A stretch of 64,000 nt of DNA from CAYNLG01 sp964397995 (GTDB lineage: Bacteria; Planctomycetota; Phycisphaerae; FEN-1346): contig CAYNLG010000006.1 in NCBI GenBank assembly GCA_964397995.1, positions 1 to 64,000 of the forward strand, read 5' to 3'. The notes under the pieces were generated by a model. The model worked only from the letters and a program-made list of their open reading frames with translations, was not told the DNA's origin and did no database searches. Below are positions 8,845 through 17,318 of this stretch, in pieces. The position numbers and the translations under genes were made by a program. Positions within the stretch are counted from its first letter, which is position 1. Each line of letters opens with the position of its first letter.

Positions 8845-10910
8845 CTAGAGGATGGCCATCATATAGTCGTACGCCCGCTGGCACACCGTCAGGTACTTGG
8901 CCATGCCCTGGAACATCTGCTCGTAGAGGAGCAGGCGGGCGGCCTCATCGTTGATGTCGACCCCACTGATATCGTCGCGCTGGCTCTTGAACTGGCTGAC
9001 GAGGGCCGCCAAGCCTTCGTACCGGGCCTCGCGGATCGACACCCACTGCCCCACGTCCGTCACCAGCCGCGTCAGTCCCTCGGTCAGAGTCATGTCGCCG
9101 AGTGCGGCCACGTCGGCGTCGGCGACGTCGGCCATCCGGGCGGCGTTCAGGTTGTCGAGGCCCGTGCCGGAGAGGCTCGTGGCCAGGCCGGCGGCGTCCT
9201 CCCGCAGCCCCGCCGCGACGCCCAGCGTCCGGGCCGTCGTACCCTCGAACAGGCAGTTGATCCCCGCGGCCGCCAAGAGGTCCGATGGGTCGCTGTCGGC
9301 CAGGGCGTCGATCGTGAACGTGTCGCCGGCGTTCAGGGTGCCCCGCCCGATGGCCACGCGCAGCCCGTCCTCCAGGACGATCGGGTCGCCCTCGGCGTAC
9401 CCGAGGCCGACGACCGCCTCCTTGAGCACGTTGCCGCCCGCGTCCGTCACGCGGAGCGTCAGGCCGTCGGTGACGCCCACCTGGCCGGTCCCGACGACGG
9501 TGCAGGTGATGACCTGGTTCGACGCGCCCGTGTAATTGCCGCCGACGGTCACCTCGGCGGTACCCATGACGGCGCTGGTCGCGGGCGCCGGGCCGACCGC
9601 CGGGAGGAAGTCGAAGGTGAACCCGGCGTCGGCCGTGATGCGGAGGCGGTCGCGCGTCAGCTCCGCCGACAGGTTCGGCACGGCGTCGAACAGGGCGACG
9701 AGGTCGTCGCGGTCCTGCGTCGCCGGGTCGATGGCCAGGGTGTGGCGGGTGATGTCGCCGGTGGCGGTGTCGGTCACCCGGAGCCGCAGGGCGCCGGCCA
9801 GCGACGCGGCCTGGGCAAACGCTTCGACCTGCTCGGTGTTGGGCGCGTCGCCGGAGATGATCAGCGGCGTGACCGATTCGTCGATGAGCANNNNNNNNNN
9901 GCGCCGGCCGCGACGGGCGGGTCCCAGCCGTCGAGGGTGCCCTCGGCCAGGCCCCAGCCGATGAGTTCGGTAAACGAGCCGGCGGTGCCGACGCCCTGGA
10001 CGTGGCGCCGGTTGACGCCGTGCGCGACCTCGTGGGCGAGGATGTCAAGCCGGTCGGCCACGTCGGGCAGAATCTCGTTCCGCAGGGCCAGCAGGCCGCC
10101 CAGTTTCCCGCCGCGCAGGCCGCTCTCGTAATTGGAGGCCCCGGCGGCGCTGACGCCGATCAGGTCCTCACCCGCATAGTCGACTTCGATCTCCGTGACG
10201 CGGTTGCGGAGGACCGCGACGGTGCCCCAGACGCGGACCGTGACGCTCCCGTACTCGCCGTCGTTGACGGTGATGTCGGCCAGTTCCGCCAGGGCCGTCA
10301 GCGCCTGGTCCCGCTGGTCGAGGAGGGTGTTGTCGGTCACGCCCTGGGCGAAGAGGGCCTCGATGCGGCCGTTGAGGTCGGCAATCTGGGTGGCCAGGCC
10401 GTTGATCTCGCCCGCGGTCGTCTGGGCCTCGCGCAGCACGTGGTCCTGGAGGCCGACGATGGCGTCGCCGGTGGTGTTGAACTGGGCGGCCAGGACGTCG
10501 GCAGCCCAGACGGCGGCGCCGCGCAGCGCCGGGTTCTCCGGCTGACTCGCCAACTCGCGCAGGGCCCCGAAGAACCGGTTCATCGCCGTCGTCAGGCCCT
10601 CCCCGGAGAGCGTCCCGAGGATGTTCTCCAGCGAGGTCAGCGTCGCGAGTTCCTGGGCCACCTGGCCGAGGTCGGGGTGCTGGCGGCGGATTTCGCGGTC
10701 GAGGATGGGGTCCATGAGGCGGCGGATGCCGGTGGCCTCGGCCCCGCGGCCGACGCTCACGTTCGACACCCCCGCCGCCCGGACCGGCTCCACCACCAGT
10801 TCCTGCCGGTGGTAGCCCTCGGTCGAGGCGTTGGCGATGTTGTTGCCGATGACCTCCATGGCTTTTCGGGCCACGTTGAGGCCGCTCAGGCCGATCATCA
10901 GGTCGCTCAT
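8845..10910 (-). CDS. flgK: flagellar hook-filament junction protein FlgK (HAP1), interrupted by an assembly gap
   Basis: The N-terminus (LMIGLSGLNVARKAMEVIGNNIANASTEGYHRQ) is the rod/hook-family signature, followed by FlgK-type LENILG...LTTAMNRFFGALRELASQPENPALR. The C-terminus (LLLYEQMFQGMAKYLTVCQRAYDYMMAIL) is the conserved D0 helix. The gene has 10 Ns at 9891-9900. The two sides are in different frames across 10 Ns, but both are open up to the gap, so the true gap is probably not 10 bases. The gene is therefore likely intact. The ATG at 10910 has GAGG upstream; an upstream in-frame extension to 10964 overlaps flgN and is rejected. Confidence 0.93.
9891..9900. other. assembly gap (10 N) inside flgK
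   Basis: Ten Ns. For the flgK frame to continue from one side to the other, the missing length must leave remainder 2 on division by 3 (8, 11, 14, 17 and so on). The 10 Ns are therefore a placeholder. Confidence 0.95.
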
Positions 10911-10911
10911 G

Positions 10912-11433
10912 TCACCGCCTCGCGTCCACCAGGCCCGCGGCCGGCCCCGCGCCGGTCGAGCCATCCGTCCCGTAGGTTCGCGCCTCGGTGGGGCGCGGCA
11001 GCAGGTCGCGGAGCACGTTCCGGTTGGCCTTGGCGAACTCCGCCAGGAGGACCGCCGTGCGCAGGTGCCGGTCGCGGAGGGCCTCGGCGGCCCGCCGGGC
11101 GCGGTCGCGACAGCGGCGGACGGCCTCGGCCTCGGCCGCCGGCAGCACGGCCGCCAGCGCCGTCAGCGTCACCTCCTCCGCCGGCCGCCCCAGCACCCGG
11201 GCCACGGCCGCCCGCGCCGCTTCGCGGCGGCGGCCGACCTCGGCCAGTTCGTGCTCCGTCTCAGCCGCGGTGCGCGTCGCCGCCTCCAGGGCCGCGTCGT
11301 CGCGGGCCTTCGCCGCCTCCGCCACCGCCAGCAGGTCTTCGCAGGCCCGCTCGGCGAGCGCGGCCGAGGCATTGGCGGCCTCCACCAGCGGCGCCACAAG
11401 CGCCGCGCCGGGCACGGTCGCGGCTCGGGTCAC
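10912..11433 (-). CDS. flgN: FlgN-type chaperone for hook-associated proteins
   Basis: The product has 173 residues and is almost wholly helical. It ends with NRNVLRDLLPRPTEARTYGTDG, matching the FlgN pattern of a helix followed by a Y...G tail. FlgN binds unfolded FlgK and FlgL and brings them to the export gate. It lies directly before flgK (2-base gap). Its GTG start overlaps the flgJ stop in GTGA, so the genes are coupled. Confidence 0.8.
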   Translation of the reverse strand: MTRAATVPGAALVAPLVEAANASAALAERACEDLLAVAEAAKARDDAALEAATRTAAETEHELAEVGRRREAARAAVARVLGRPAEEVTLTALAAVLPAAEAEAVRRCRDRARRAAEALRDRHLRTAVLLAEFAKANRNVLRDLLPRPTEARTYGTDGSTGAGPAAGLVDARR

Positions 11434-11813
11434 GCCTTCACCTCCCCGAGCGCCTCACCGCCGGCGGCGCCGGGCGCCTCGCCGGCCGCCGCCTCCCCGA
11501 ACGCCTCCACCCGCCGCGCCAGTTCCTTCCACAGGCCGAAGCCGCCCTTGGCGGCCACCTCGCGGCTGAGGTACATCCAGAAGAGGCCTTCCATCTGCTC
11601 CGACGCGCCGCTGGAGAGCAGCCCGCCCTTCGGGACCGTCCGCCGCATCGCTTCCATCACCCGGTGGATGAAGACCGACTCGAAGTCGCGCGCGGCCTGG
11701 CGAGCGCGGCGCGGGTCCGTGGCCGGGGTCTCGCCCAGGGCCCGCGGGGCGCGCGCGTCGGGCCCCGGCAGGTCAGGCGTCACGGGCTGGGCGGTCGGGT
11801 CGATGCCGGTCAC
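11430..11813 (-). CDS. flgJ: FlgJ-type rod-binding protein, short form without muramidase
   Basis: The product has 127 residues. The core (QAARDFESVFIHRVMEAMRRTVPKGGLLSSGASEQMEGLFWMYLSREVAAKGGFGLW) is the rod-binding domain of FlgJ (ARxFEsxFixxmlkamR...s...em...lld.els..a.g.glg). The C-terminal peptidoglycan hydrolase domain of gammaproteobacterial FlgJ is absent, as in many other phyla. It presumably caps or guides rod assembly in the periplasm. The GTG start has GGAG upstream, 11 bases after flgI; the much longer open frame is a shadow of flgI. Confidence 0.88.
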   Translation of the reverse strand: MTGIDPTAQPVTPDLPGPDARAPRALGETPATDPRRARQAARDFESVFIHRVMEAMRRTVPKGGLLSSGASEQMEGLFWMYLSREVAAKGGFGLWKELARRVEAFGEAAAGEAPGAAGGEALGEVKA

Positions 11814-11824
11814 GGCGGCGTCTC

Positions 11825-12934
11825 CTACATTGCCTTGATCTGGGCCTGGAGGGCCCCCGCCTGGCGGAGGGCCTCGAAGATGGAGATGAGGTCGCGCGGT
11901 GTCAGGCCCATGGCGTTGAGGGCCCGGGCGAGTTCCGAGACCGAGACCTTGCGCTCGACGACGTGCAGCGCCCCTTCGCCCTCGACGGCGGTGATCTCCG
12001 TCCGCTGCGTCCGCTCGCTGGTTCCCGCCCGCGAGAACGGCAGCGGCTGCGAGATGTAGTCCTTCTCCTGCGTGATGATCGACAGGTTTCCGTGCGAGAT
12101 CGCCACCGTCGAGACGCCCACGTTCTCGCCCACGACGACCGTTCCCGTCCGCTCGTTGATGACCACCACGGCGGGCGAGTCGACCTGGACTTCGAGGCGG
12201 CTGATGCGGTCGATAAAGTGGGCGAGTTCGGCGCGGCGGAGGCTGGGTGGCACGCGGACGTGGACCGTTCCGCCGTCGAGCGTCTCGGCCGCCCCGGGGT
12301 ATATCGCGTTGACCGCGGCCCGCACCTCCTCGGCCGTCGTGTAGTCGGGGTTGACGAGGTTCAGCGTCACGCCGCCCGACTGGAACGTCTCGGCCAGTTC
12401 CTCGCGTTCGACGTTGGCGCCGCCGGGGATGCGGCCGACGGTGACGTGGTTCTGCTGGATGGAGGCCCGGTCGCCGGAGGCCGAGAAGCCGCCGATGATG
12501 ACCGGCCCGTGGGCCACGCCGTAGACCTGGCCGTCGGCCCCGCGGAGCGGCGTCATCAGGAGCGACCCGCCCTGCAGGCTCGTCGCCCCGCCGATCGCCG
12601 AGACCTCGACGTCGATCTGCTGGCCGCACCGCGCGAAGGGAGGCAACTCGGCCCGCACCACCACCGCCGCCACGTTGTCCGTCACCACGTCCGCCGGGTC
12701 CACCGCCAGGTGATGCCGCCTCAGGGCGTTGGCCAGCATGCGGCTGGAGAGGGTGCCGCCGTCGCCGGTGCCGTTCAGGCCCACCACGAGGCCGTAGCCC
12801 TGGATGGGGTTGGACCGCACGCCCTGGACGGTCGCGATATCCTTGATACGTTCGGCCCGGGCCGGCGCGGCCGCGAGGGCCGCGAGCACCACCGCCGCGA
12901 GGGCCGGCGTCAGGTTGCGGCTGGGATGCGGCAT
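11825..12934 (-). CDS. flgI: flagellar P-ring protein FlgI
   Basis: The product has 369 residues, the normal family length. A cleavable signal peptide is seen at the N-terminus (hydrophobic 12-22, cut after ARA). The mature part opens ERIKDIATVQGVRSNPIQGYGLVVGLNGTGDGG, the FlgI hallmark. Near the C-terminus are NERTGTVVVGENVGVSTVAISHGNLSI and LARALNAMGLTPRDLISIFEALRQAGALQAQI. It forms the ring around the rod in the peptidoglycan layer. Presence of flgI and flgH implies an outer membrane. The ATG has GGAGGAG upstream. Confidence 0.97.
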   Translation of the reverse strand: MPHPSRNLTPALAAVVLAALAAAPARAERIKDIATVQGVRSNPIQGYGLVVGLNGTGDGGTLSSRMLANALRRHHLAVDPADVVTDNVAAVVVRAELPPFARCGQQIDVEVSAIGGATSLQGGSLLMTPLRGADGQVYGVAHGPVIIGGFSASGDRASIQQNHVTVGRIPGGANVEREELAETFQSGGVTLNLVNPDYTTAEEVRAAVNAIYPGAAETLDGGTVHVRVPPSLRRAELAHFIDRISRLEVQVDSPAVVVINERTGTVVVGENVGVSTVAISHGNLSIITQEKDYISQPLPFSRAGTSERTQRTEITAVEGEGALHVVERKVSVSELARALNAMGLTPRDLISIFEALRQAGALQAQIKAM

Positions 12935-12962
12935 CGTGTCTCCTCCGCGTTCGGGGGCTCGG

Positions 12963-13610
12963 CTACCACGGGCTCAGCCAGTTCAGAAGTCGGCCCAGCC
13001 ACCCGGGGTTGGTCCAGTGCGTCTCGGGCCCGTCCACCTCGACGGTCATGCGGAAGTCGGCCACCTGGTCGCTCCGCACCGTGTTGGCGAAGGTCAGGTC
13101 GCTCGGCCGCACAATGCCGCTGACGCGGATGACCTGGGCGTCGCCGTTGACGAGGCGGGTGCGGCTGCCCGTCACGACAAGGTTCCCGTTCGGCATCACG
13201 TCCTGGACGACGACGGTCACCTGGTCGGTGATCTCACGGTCGGTCTCGTAGCCGGCGGTGCCGGTGAAATCGTGCCCGGCCGTGCTGGTCGCCCCGATGG
13301 TGGGCAGCGTGAAGTCGTGGCCCTGCTTGCTCCACCAGTGGGCGATGTCCTGGACGTTCACCGTGCCGTTGGTGGTGGCGTTGCGGTTGGCGTCCTTGTC
13401 GTTGGCCCGCGTGGTGTCGTTGTTGATGACGCTGTGTTCGTTGATGACGATGGTCACGACGTCTCCGACGGCCCGCGCGGTGTCGTCCGCGAAGACGGCC
13501 ACCGGGCGGGTGCCGCTGCGGCCCTCGGCCCGGGCCCAGATGGACCCGGCCCGCGCCGCCGTCGCGACCGCAAGCCCCGCCAGCGCCGCCAGGATGAGCG
13601 TTCGACGCAT
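12963..13610 (-). CDS. flgH: flagellar L-ring protein FlgH, without a lipobox
   Basis: The product has 215 residues. The core is typical: VGDVVTIVINEHSVINND, DVMPNGNLVVTGSRTRLVNGDAQVIRVSGIVRPSDLTFANTVRSDQVADFRM, then a C-terminal GWLGRLLNWLSPW. Classic FlgH is a lipoprotein with a Cys at the mature N-terminus. Here the signal peptide ends LAVATAARAGS with no Cys, so it looks like a signal peptidase I substrate. The gene lies between flgA and flgI, as usual. Confidence 0.95.
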   Translation of the reverse strand: MRRTLILAALAGLAVATAARAGSIWARAEGRSGTRPVAVFADDTARAVGDVVTIVINEHSVINNDTTRANDKDANRNATTNGTVNVQDIAHWWSKQGHDFTLPTIGATSTAGHDFTGTAGYETDREITDQVTVVVQDVMPNGNLVVTGSRTRLVNGDAQVIRVSGIVRPSDLTFANTVRSDQVADFRMTVEVDGPETHWTNPGWLGRLLNWLSPW

Positions 13611-13624
13611 GTGTCTCTCCCTTC

Positions 13625-14632
13625 CTAGGACCCCGCCACGGGGCTCTCCAGATCAAAGACCGGCACGCAGGTCCCGTCCTCCTGAACGGTCGCGTACACG
13701 GTCCGCTTCGAGTCCACGTTCCGCACGCGGATCACGTCGCCGGCGTATCCGTCCTGGAGCGCCTGGCCCAGGGCCCGCAGCCGGAACCCCTGCCCCTCCA
13801 GCGTCAGCACCACGGTGTCGTTGCGCCGGACGAGCCGCTGCGGCCGGGGCGCCCGCACCACCGAGAGCGTCACCTCGTCGCCGGCGTCCAGGTCGCGCGT
13901 CGCCAGCCGCCCGTACGGCGGAATCCACTCCGACGGCTGGGGCCGATCGCCCTGGACGATCTCGACGCGCGTGTTGGCGGCCGTGATCATCTGGCCTTTC
14001 GGGATGGGCAGCGTCGCCACAAGCCGCCGGTGCGGGTACGCCATCCGGAACACCACGTACGACCCGCCCAGGGCCTGGTCGTCGCCTTCCGGGGCGACCT
14101 GGACGCGGACCTTGACCTCGCCCGTGACGGCGTGCGGCGTGAACTCGGGCCGGAGCGACGCGGTCACCCCCGCCGGAATCCGCAGGGCGTCCGGCTCGCG
14201 CCAGAGCTGCCACTCCGTCCCCGCCGGGGCCGGCCGCCCCTGCTCCAGGAACTCCCGGGCCGCCTCCACCAGGTCTTCGCTCTTGATGGTCTGCTCCTCG
14301 CGGACGACCACCACCTCGGACGCCCCCGTGAACGTGACGGCCTCCTTCGCGACGCCGTGGCTGGCGAGGCGCGCCAGGAGGGTCGCCCGGTCGAGGGTCA
14401 TCTTCTCGCCGGACCAGGGGGCGCGGCCCATGGGGATGGCCGTGACGCGCTTCAGCGTCGGCTCGTCGTCGGCCTGCACCACCACGATCATCCCGAGGTC
14501 CATCTCGTCGAGCTCGACGCGGATGAGGCGAGGCAGGTGGATGACGACCGCGGGGTCGGCCTTGGCGGCGGCGCGCCCGCCGGGCGCGGCCGCGAGGCCG
14601 GTCACGAGGGCAATCAGCACGGCACGTCGCAT
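13625..14632 (-). CDS. flgA: P-ring assembly chaperone FlgA
   Basis: The product has 335 residues with a signal peptide (LIALVTGLAAAPGGRAAA). The C-terminal part is the SAF-like FlgA domain: RRLVATLPIPKGQMITAANTRVEIVQGD, then GRLATRDLDAGDEVTLSVVRAPRPQRLVRRNDTVVLTLEGQGFRLRALGQALQDGYAGDVIRVRNVDSKRTVYATVQ. It helps FlgI polymerise in the periplasm. It is longer than the usual 220-250 residues because of the N-terminal 120 residues. It lies 14 bases before flgH. Confidence 0.93.
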   Translation of the reverse strand: MRRAVLIALVTGLAAAPGGRAAAKADPAVVIHLPRLIRVELDEMDLGMIVVVQADDEPTLKRVTAIPMGRAPWSGEKMTLDRATLLARLASHGVAKEAVTFTGASEVVVVREEQTIKSEDLVEAAREFLEQGRPAPAGTEWQLWREPDALRIPAGVTASLRPEFTPHAVTGEVKVRVQVAPEGDDQALGGSYVVFRMAYPHRRLVATLPIPKGQMITAANTRVEIVQGDRPQPSEWIPPYGRLATRDLDAGDEVTLSVVRAPRPQRLVRRNDTVVLTLEGQGFRLRALGQALQDGYAGDVIRVRNVDSKRTVYATVQEDGTCVPVFDLESPVAGS

Positions 14633-14640
14633 GGCGCCTC

Positions 14641-15429
14641 CTAGCCCACCAGCCGATTCGCGGTGGTCAGCATCTCGTCGCCGGCCCGGATCGCCCGCGA
14701 GTTGATCTCGTACGCCCGCTGGGCCGTGATCAGCTTCACCAGCTCCGTCACCATCTGCACGTTCGACCGTTCCAGGAACCGGGACTGGATCGTCCCGAAG
14801 CCGGACTCGCCGGCCGTGCCCGTGATCGCCCCGCCCGAGGCCGGCGTCTCCGAGAGCAGGTTGTCGCCCTCGCTCGCCAGGCCCGACGGGTTCGGGAACC
14901 GTACGAGCGAGATCTTCCCGACCGCGGACCCCGCGCTGTCGGAGCCGCTGAAGACCGTCACCGTCCCGTCCGCCCCCACCGAGACGCTCCGCGCGTCCTG
15001 CGGGATGCTGATGCCCGGGTCCACCTCGTAGCCGGCCGACGTGACGAGCTTGCCTTCGGAGTTCATCCGGAACGAGCCGTCGCGGGTGTACCGCTCGTCG
15101 CCGCCCGGCGTGGTCACCTTGAAGAACCCGTCCCCCTGGATCGCCAGGTCCAGGTCGCGCCCGGTGTTCTCCATCTCGCCCTGCGTAAAGACCTTCAGCG
15201 TCGACGCCGGCCGCACCCCGGACCCGATCTCGAACCCGCTCGGGGCCACGACGCCGGCGGCGATCTCGCGCCCCGGCTCCGCCAGACGCAGGTACACCAG
15301 GTCCTGGAAATCGATCTGCGTCCGCTTGAACCCCGCCGTGTTCATGTTCGCCAGGTTGTTGGCGATCGTGTCGACGATCAGTTGCTGGGCGGTCATGCCG
15401 GTGGCGGCAGTGGAAAAGGCTCGCAGCAT
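14641..15429 (-). CDS. flgG: flagellar distal rod protein FlgG
   Basis: The product has 262 residues, the standard length. The N-terminus reads MLRAFSTAATGMTAQQLIVDTIANNLANMNTAGFKRTQIDFQDLVY; then SGFEIGSGVRPASTLKVFTQGEMENTGRDLDLAIQGDGFFKV; the C-terminus is QMVTELVKLITAQRAYEINSRAIRAGDEMLTTANRLVG. All are diagnostic of FlgG. The ATG has AAGGAG upstream. The gene is directly followed by flgA. Confidence 0.97.
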   Translation of the reverse strand: MLRAFSTAATGMTAQQLIVDTIANNLANMNTAGFKRTQIDFQDLVYLRLAEPGREIAAGVVAPSGFEIGSGVRPASTLKVFTQGEMENTGRDLDLAIQGDGFFKVTTPGGDERYTRDGSFRMNSEGKLVTSAGYEVDPGISIPQDARSVSVGADGTVTVFSGSDSAGSAVGKISLVRFPNPSGLASEGDNLLSETPASGGAITGTAGESGFGTIQSRFLERSNVQMVTELVKLITAQRAYEINSRAIRAGDEMLTTANRLVG

Positions 15430-15460
15430 CGGTCCGTCTCCTTGTCGGGTGCGGCCGCGG

Positions 15461-16180
15461 TCAGGCCATCGCGACCTGGAGGATGTTCTGGGAACGTTCG
15501 CCCTGGGCCTGGATCGCCTTGACGTTCGCCTCGTACAGCCGCGACAGCCGGATCAGGCCCACCAACTCTTCCACCACCTCGACGTTCGAGGCCTCCTGGA
15601 AGCCCTGCTGGACCAGCGTCTCGGGGTCCTCCTGCGGCGTGGTCTTCTTCGGCGCCCGGTAGGCACTGTGGCCTTCGGGAATCAGGCCCTGCGTCTGCTC
15701 GAACCGGACGACCTTCAGGCGGCCGAACGTGCGGCCCTCGGCCGAGAGCGTCCCGTCCTCGCCGATATGCAGCGTCATGGCACTGGCGGTGGGCGGCAGG
15801 ATGATCGGCCCGCTGCGGCCGAGGAAAGCCCGGCCCTGGCCGTCGACCAGCTTCCGCTCCGGGTCGATCTGCAGCGTCCCGTTGCGCGTATACCGCGGGC
15901 CGTCGGGCGTCTCCAGCACCAGGAACCCTTTGCCGTGCAGGGCGACGTCCAGCGGCCGCCCCGTCCGCACCATGTTTCCCTGCGTGAAGTCCACCATCGT
16001 CTCGCCGACCGTGCCCGCGATGCCCGACGCCGCGGTCGGCGCCCCGGCCGCCCCGTCGTCGTACGTCATCGTCGGGAACCGCCGCTTGTAGCCCACCGTG
16101 TTGGCGTTGGCCAGGTTGTGCGCGACGACGTGGTACTGGTCCGACAGGGCCCCCAGCGTCGTCACCGAGTGCTCATACAT
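15461..16180 (-). CDS. flgF: flagellar proximal rod protein FlgF
   Basis: The product has 239 residues of the rod family: MYEHSVTTLGALSDQYHVVAHNLANANTVGYKRR, DFTQGNMVRTGRPLDVALHGKGFLVLET, and a C-terminal VVEELVGLIRLSRLYEANVKAIQAQGERSQNILQVAMA. FlgF assembles in the rod before FlgG. Its start overlaps the end of the PilZ-like gene by 8 bases. Confidence 0.93.
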   Translation of the reverse strand: MYEHSVTTLGALSDQYHVVAHNLANANTVGYKRRFPTMTYDDGAAGAPTAASGIAGTVGETMVDFTQGNMVRTGRPLDVALHGKGFLVLETPDGPRYTRNGTLQIDPERKLVDGQGRAFLGRSGPIILPPTASAMTLHIGEDGTLSAEGRTFGRLKVVRFEQTQGLIPEGHSAYRAPKKTTPQEDPETLVQQGFQEASNVEVVEELVGLIRLSRLYEANVKAIQAQGERSQNILQVAMA

Positions 16181-17312
16181 GGACGGCCTCCCGCGGGGCG
16201 CCCGCCTCCGGGTCCGCCAGGGCGGCGGCCCGGCGCTCCAGGGCGTGGGTCTCGCGCACCAGGTATCCGACCTCCTCGTCCGTCAGGCCCGCCAGTTCCA
16301 GGGCCACCGCGCGGCAGCCGGCCCCGTCGGTCTCCACGCGCCGCACCGTCGCGGGGGCCTCCAGCGTCCGCTTCGGGTGGACCTTCAGGACCACCAGGGC
16401 GCGCTGGCCGGGCGTCATGCCGCCCGCCTCGTCCTCGGCGGCGGGGTCGGTCTCCACCAGCAGGCCCGGCCCGCCCATCTCCCGCAGCCGCCCGGGCACG
16501 AACGTCGGCAGCGTCTCCTCAGTGCCGCGCTTCACCAGCGGGTACGGCGCCAGGTACACCTCGCGGTCGGCGGCCACGCGCGCGAACCGGCGCAGGTCCG
16601 CCCGCCGCGGGGCACTCACCACGTGCAGGACCAGCAGCTCGCCCGCGCCGGCGACGATCGACGCGTCGATCTCCCAGGGCGTCCGCCCCACCGCCGTCCG
16701 CAGGACGCACGGCCGGCCCGTCGCCTCGTCGGCCGGGGCCTCCACCTGGAGCGTCACGCGGCGGCCGTCGACGCGGCTGACCCGCGCGGCCACCGTCCGA
16801 CCGTCCCGGAAAGCCACCGTCACGCGTTGCTTCGCCTGGAGCCGTGCCGCGCCGTCCGCGCCCTCGCCTTCGGCGGCGTCGAACGCGAAGCCCAGCTTCG
16901 TCCGCACCGCCGGCATCTGGGCCGCCAGCGCCGTAAGCCGCGCCGCGGGCACGCCTTCGACGGCCTGCCCGGCCGCCAGCGCCGCCGCGCCGCGCTCGAA
17001 GACCGCCTCGTCGGCGTAGACCAGACCGTAGGGCCGGGCGCCGGCCAGGCGCGCGACGCACGCCAGGGCCGCCTGCTCCTCGGCCGAAAGGCCCAGCCGC
17101 GCCGCCGACGCCAGGAACGCCGCCAGCGCCCGCCGCCGCCGCGCCCACGCCGCGTACAGCCCCACCAGCAGGCCGCCGACCACCAGCGTCGCCAGCACGG
17201 GCAGCCACAGGTCCCAGCCGCTGGCGACGTACTCGTCCCAGCGGGCCAGGGCCCGGAGGCGGTCGACCGGGGTAGCGGCCAGCGCGGTCCAGTTGAGCGG
17301 CGGCAGGGTCAT
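16173..17312 (-). CDS. membrane-anchored PilZ-like protein in the hook-rod operon
   Basis: The product has 379 residues. A single membrane segment is near residues 34-55 (LWLPVLATLVVGGLLVGLYAAW), with a basic stop-transfer RRRR. The C-terminal part resembles YcgR-like proteins: RRVTLQVEAP in a split-barrel-like region, then RRADLRRFARVAADREVYL (an RxxxR-type c-di-GMP motif) and EMGGPGLLVET in place of the (D/N)xSxxG turn. If so, it could act as a c-di-GMP brake or assembly checkpoint at the motor. The second PilZ motif is poor, so c-di-GMP binding is uncertain. It lies between flgE and flgF, 6 bases after flgE. Confidence 0.6.
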   Translation of the reverse strand: MTLPPLNWTALAATPVDRLRALARWDEYVASGWDLWLPVLATLVVGGLLVGLYAAWARRRRALAAFLASAARLGLSAEEQAALACVARLAGARPYGLVYADEAVFERGAAALAAGQAVEGVPAARLTALAAQMPAVRTKLGFAFDAAEGEGADGAARLQAKQRVTVAFRDGRTVAARVSRVDGRRVTLQVEAPADEATGRPCVLRTAVGRTPWEIDASIVAGAGELLVLHVVSAPRRADLRRFARVAADREVYLAPYPLVKRGTEETLPTFVPGRLREMGGPGLLVETDPAAEDEAGGMTPGQRALVVLKVHPKRTLEAPATVRRVETDGAGCRAVALELAGLTDEEVGYLVRETHALERRAAALADPEAGAPREAVHV

Positions 17313-17318
17313 GGGCGG

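Noticed and set aside
10002..12059. 685-codon plus-strand frame
   Set aside because: Runs across flgK, flgN, flgJ and flgI on the other strand; no conserved content.
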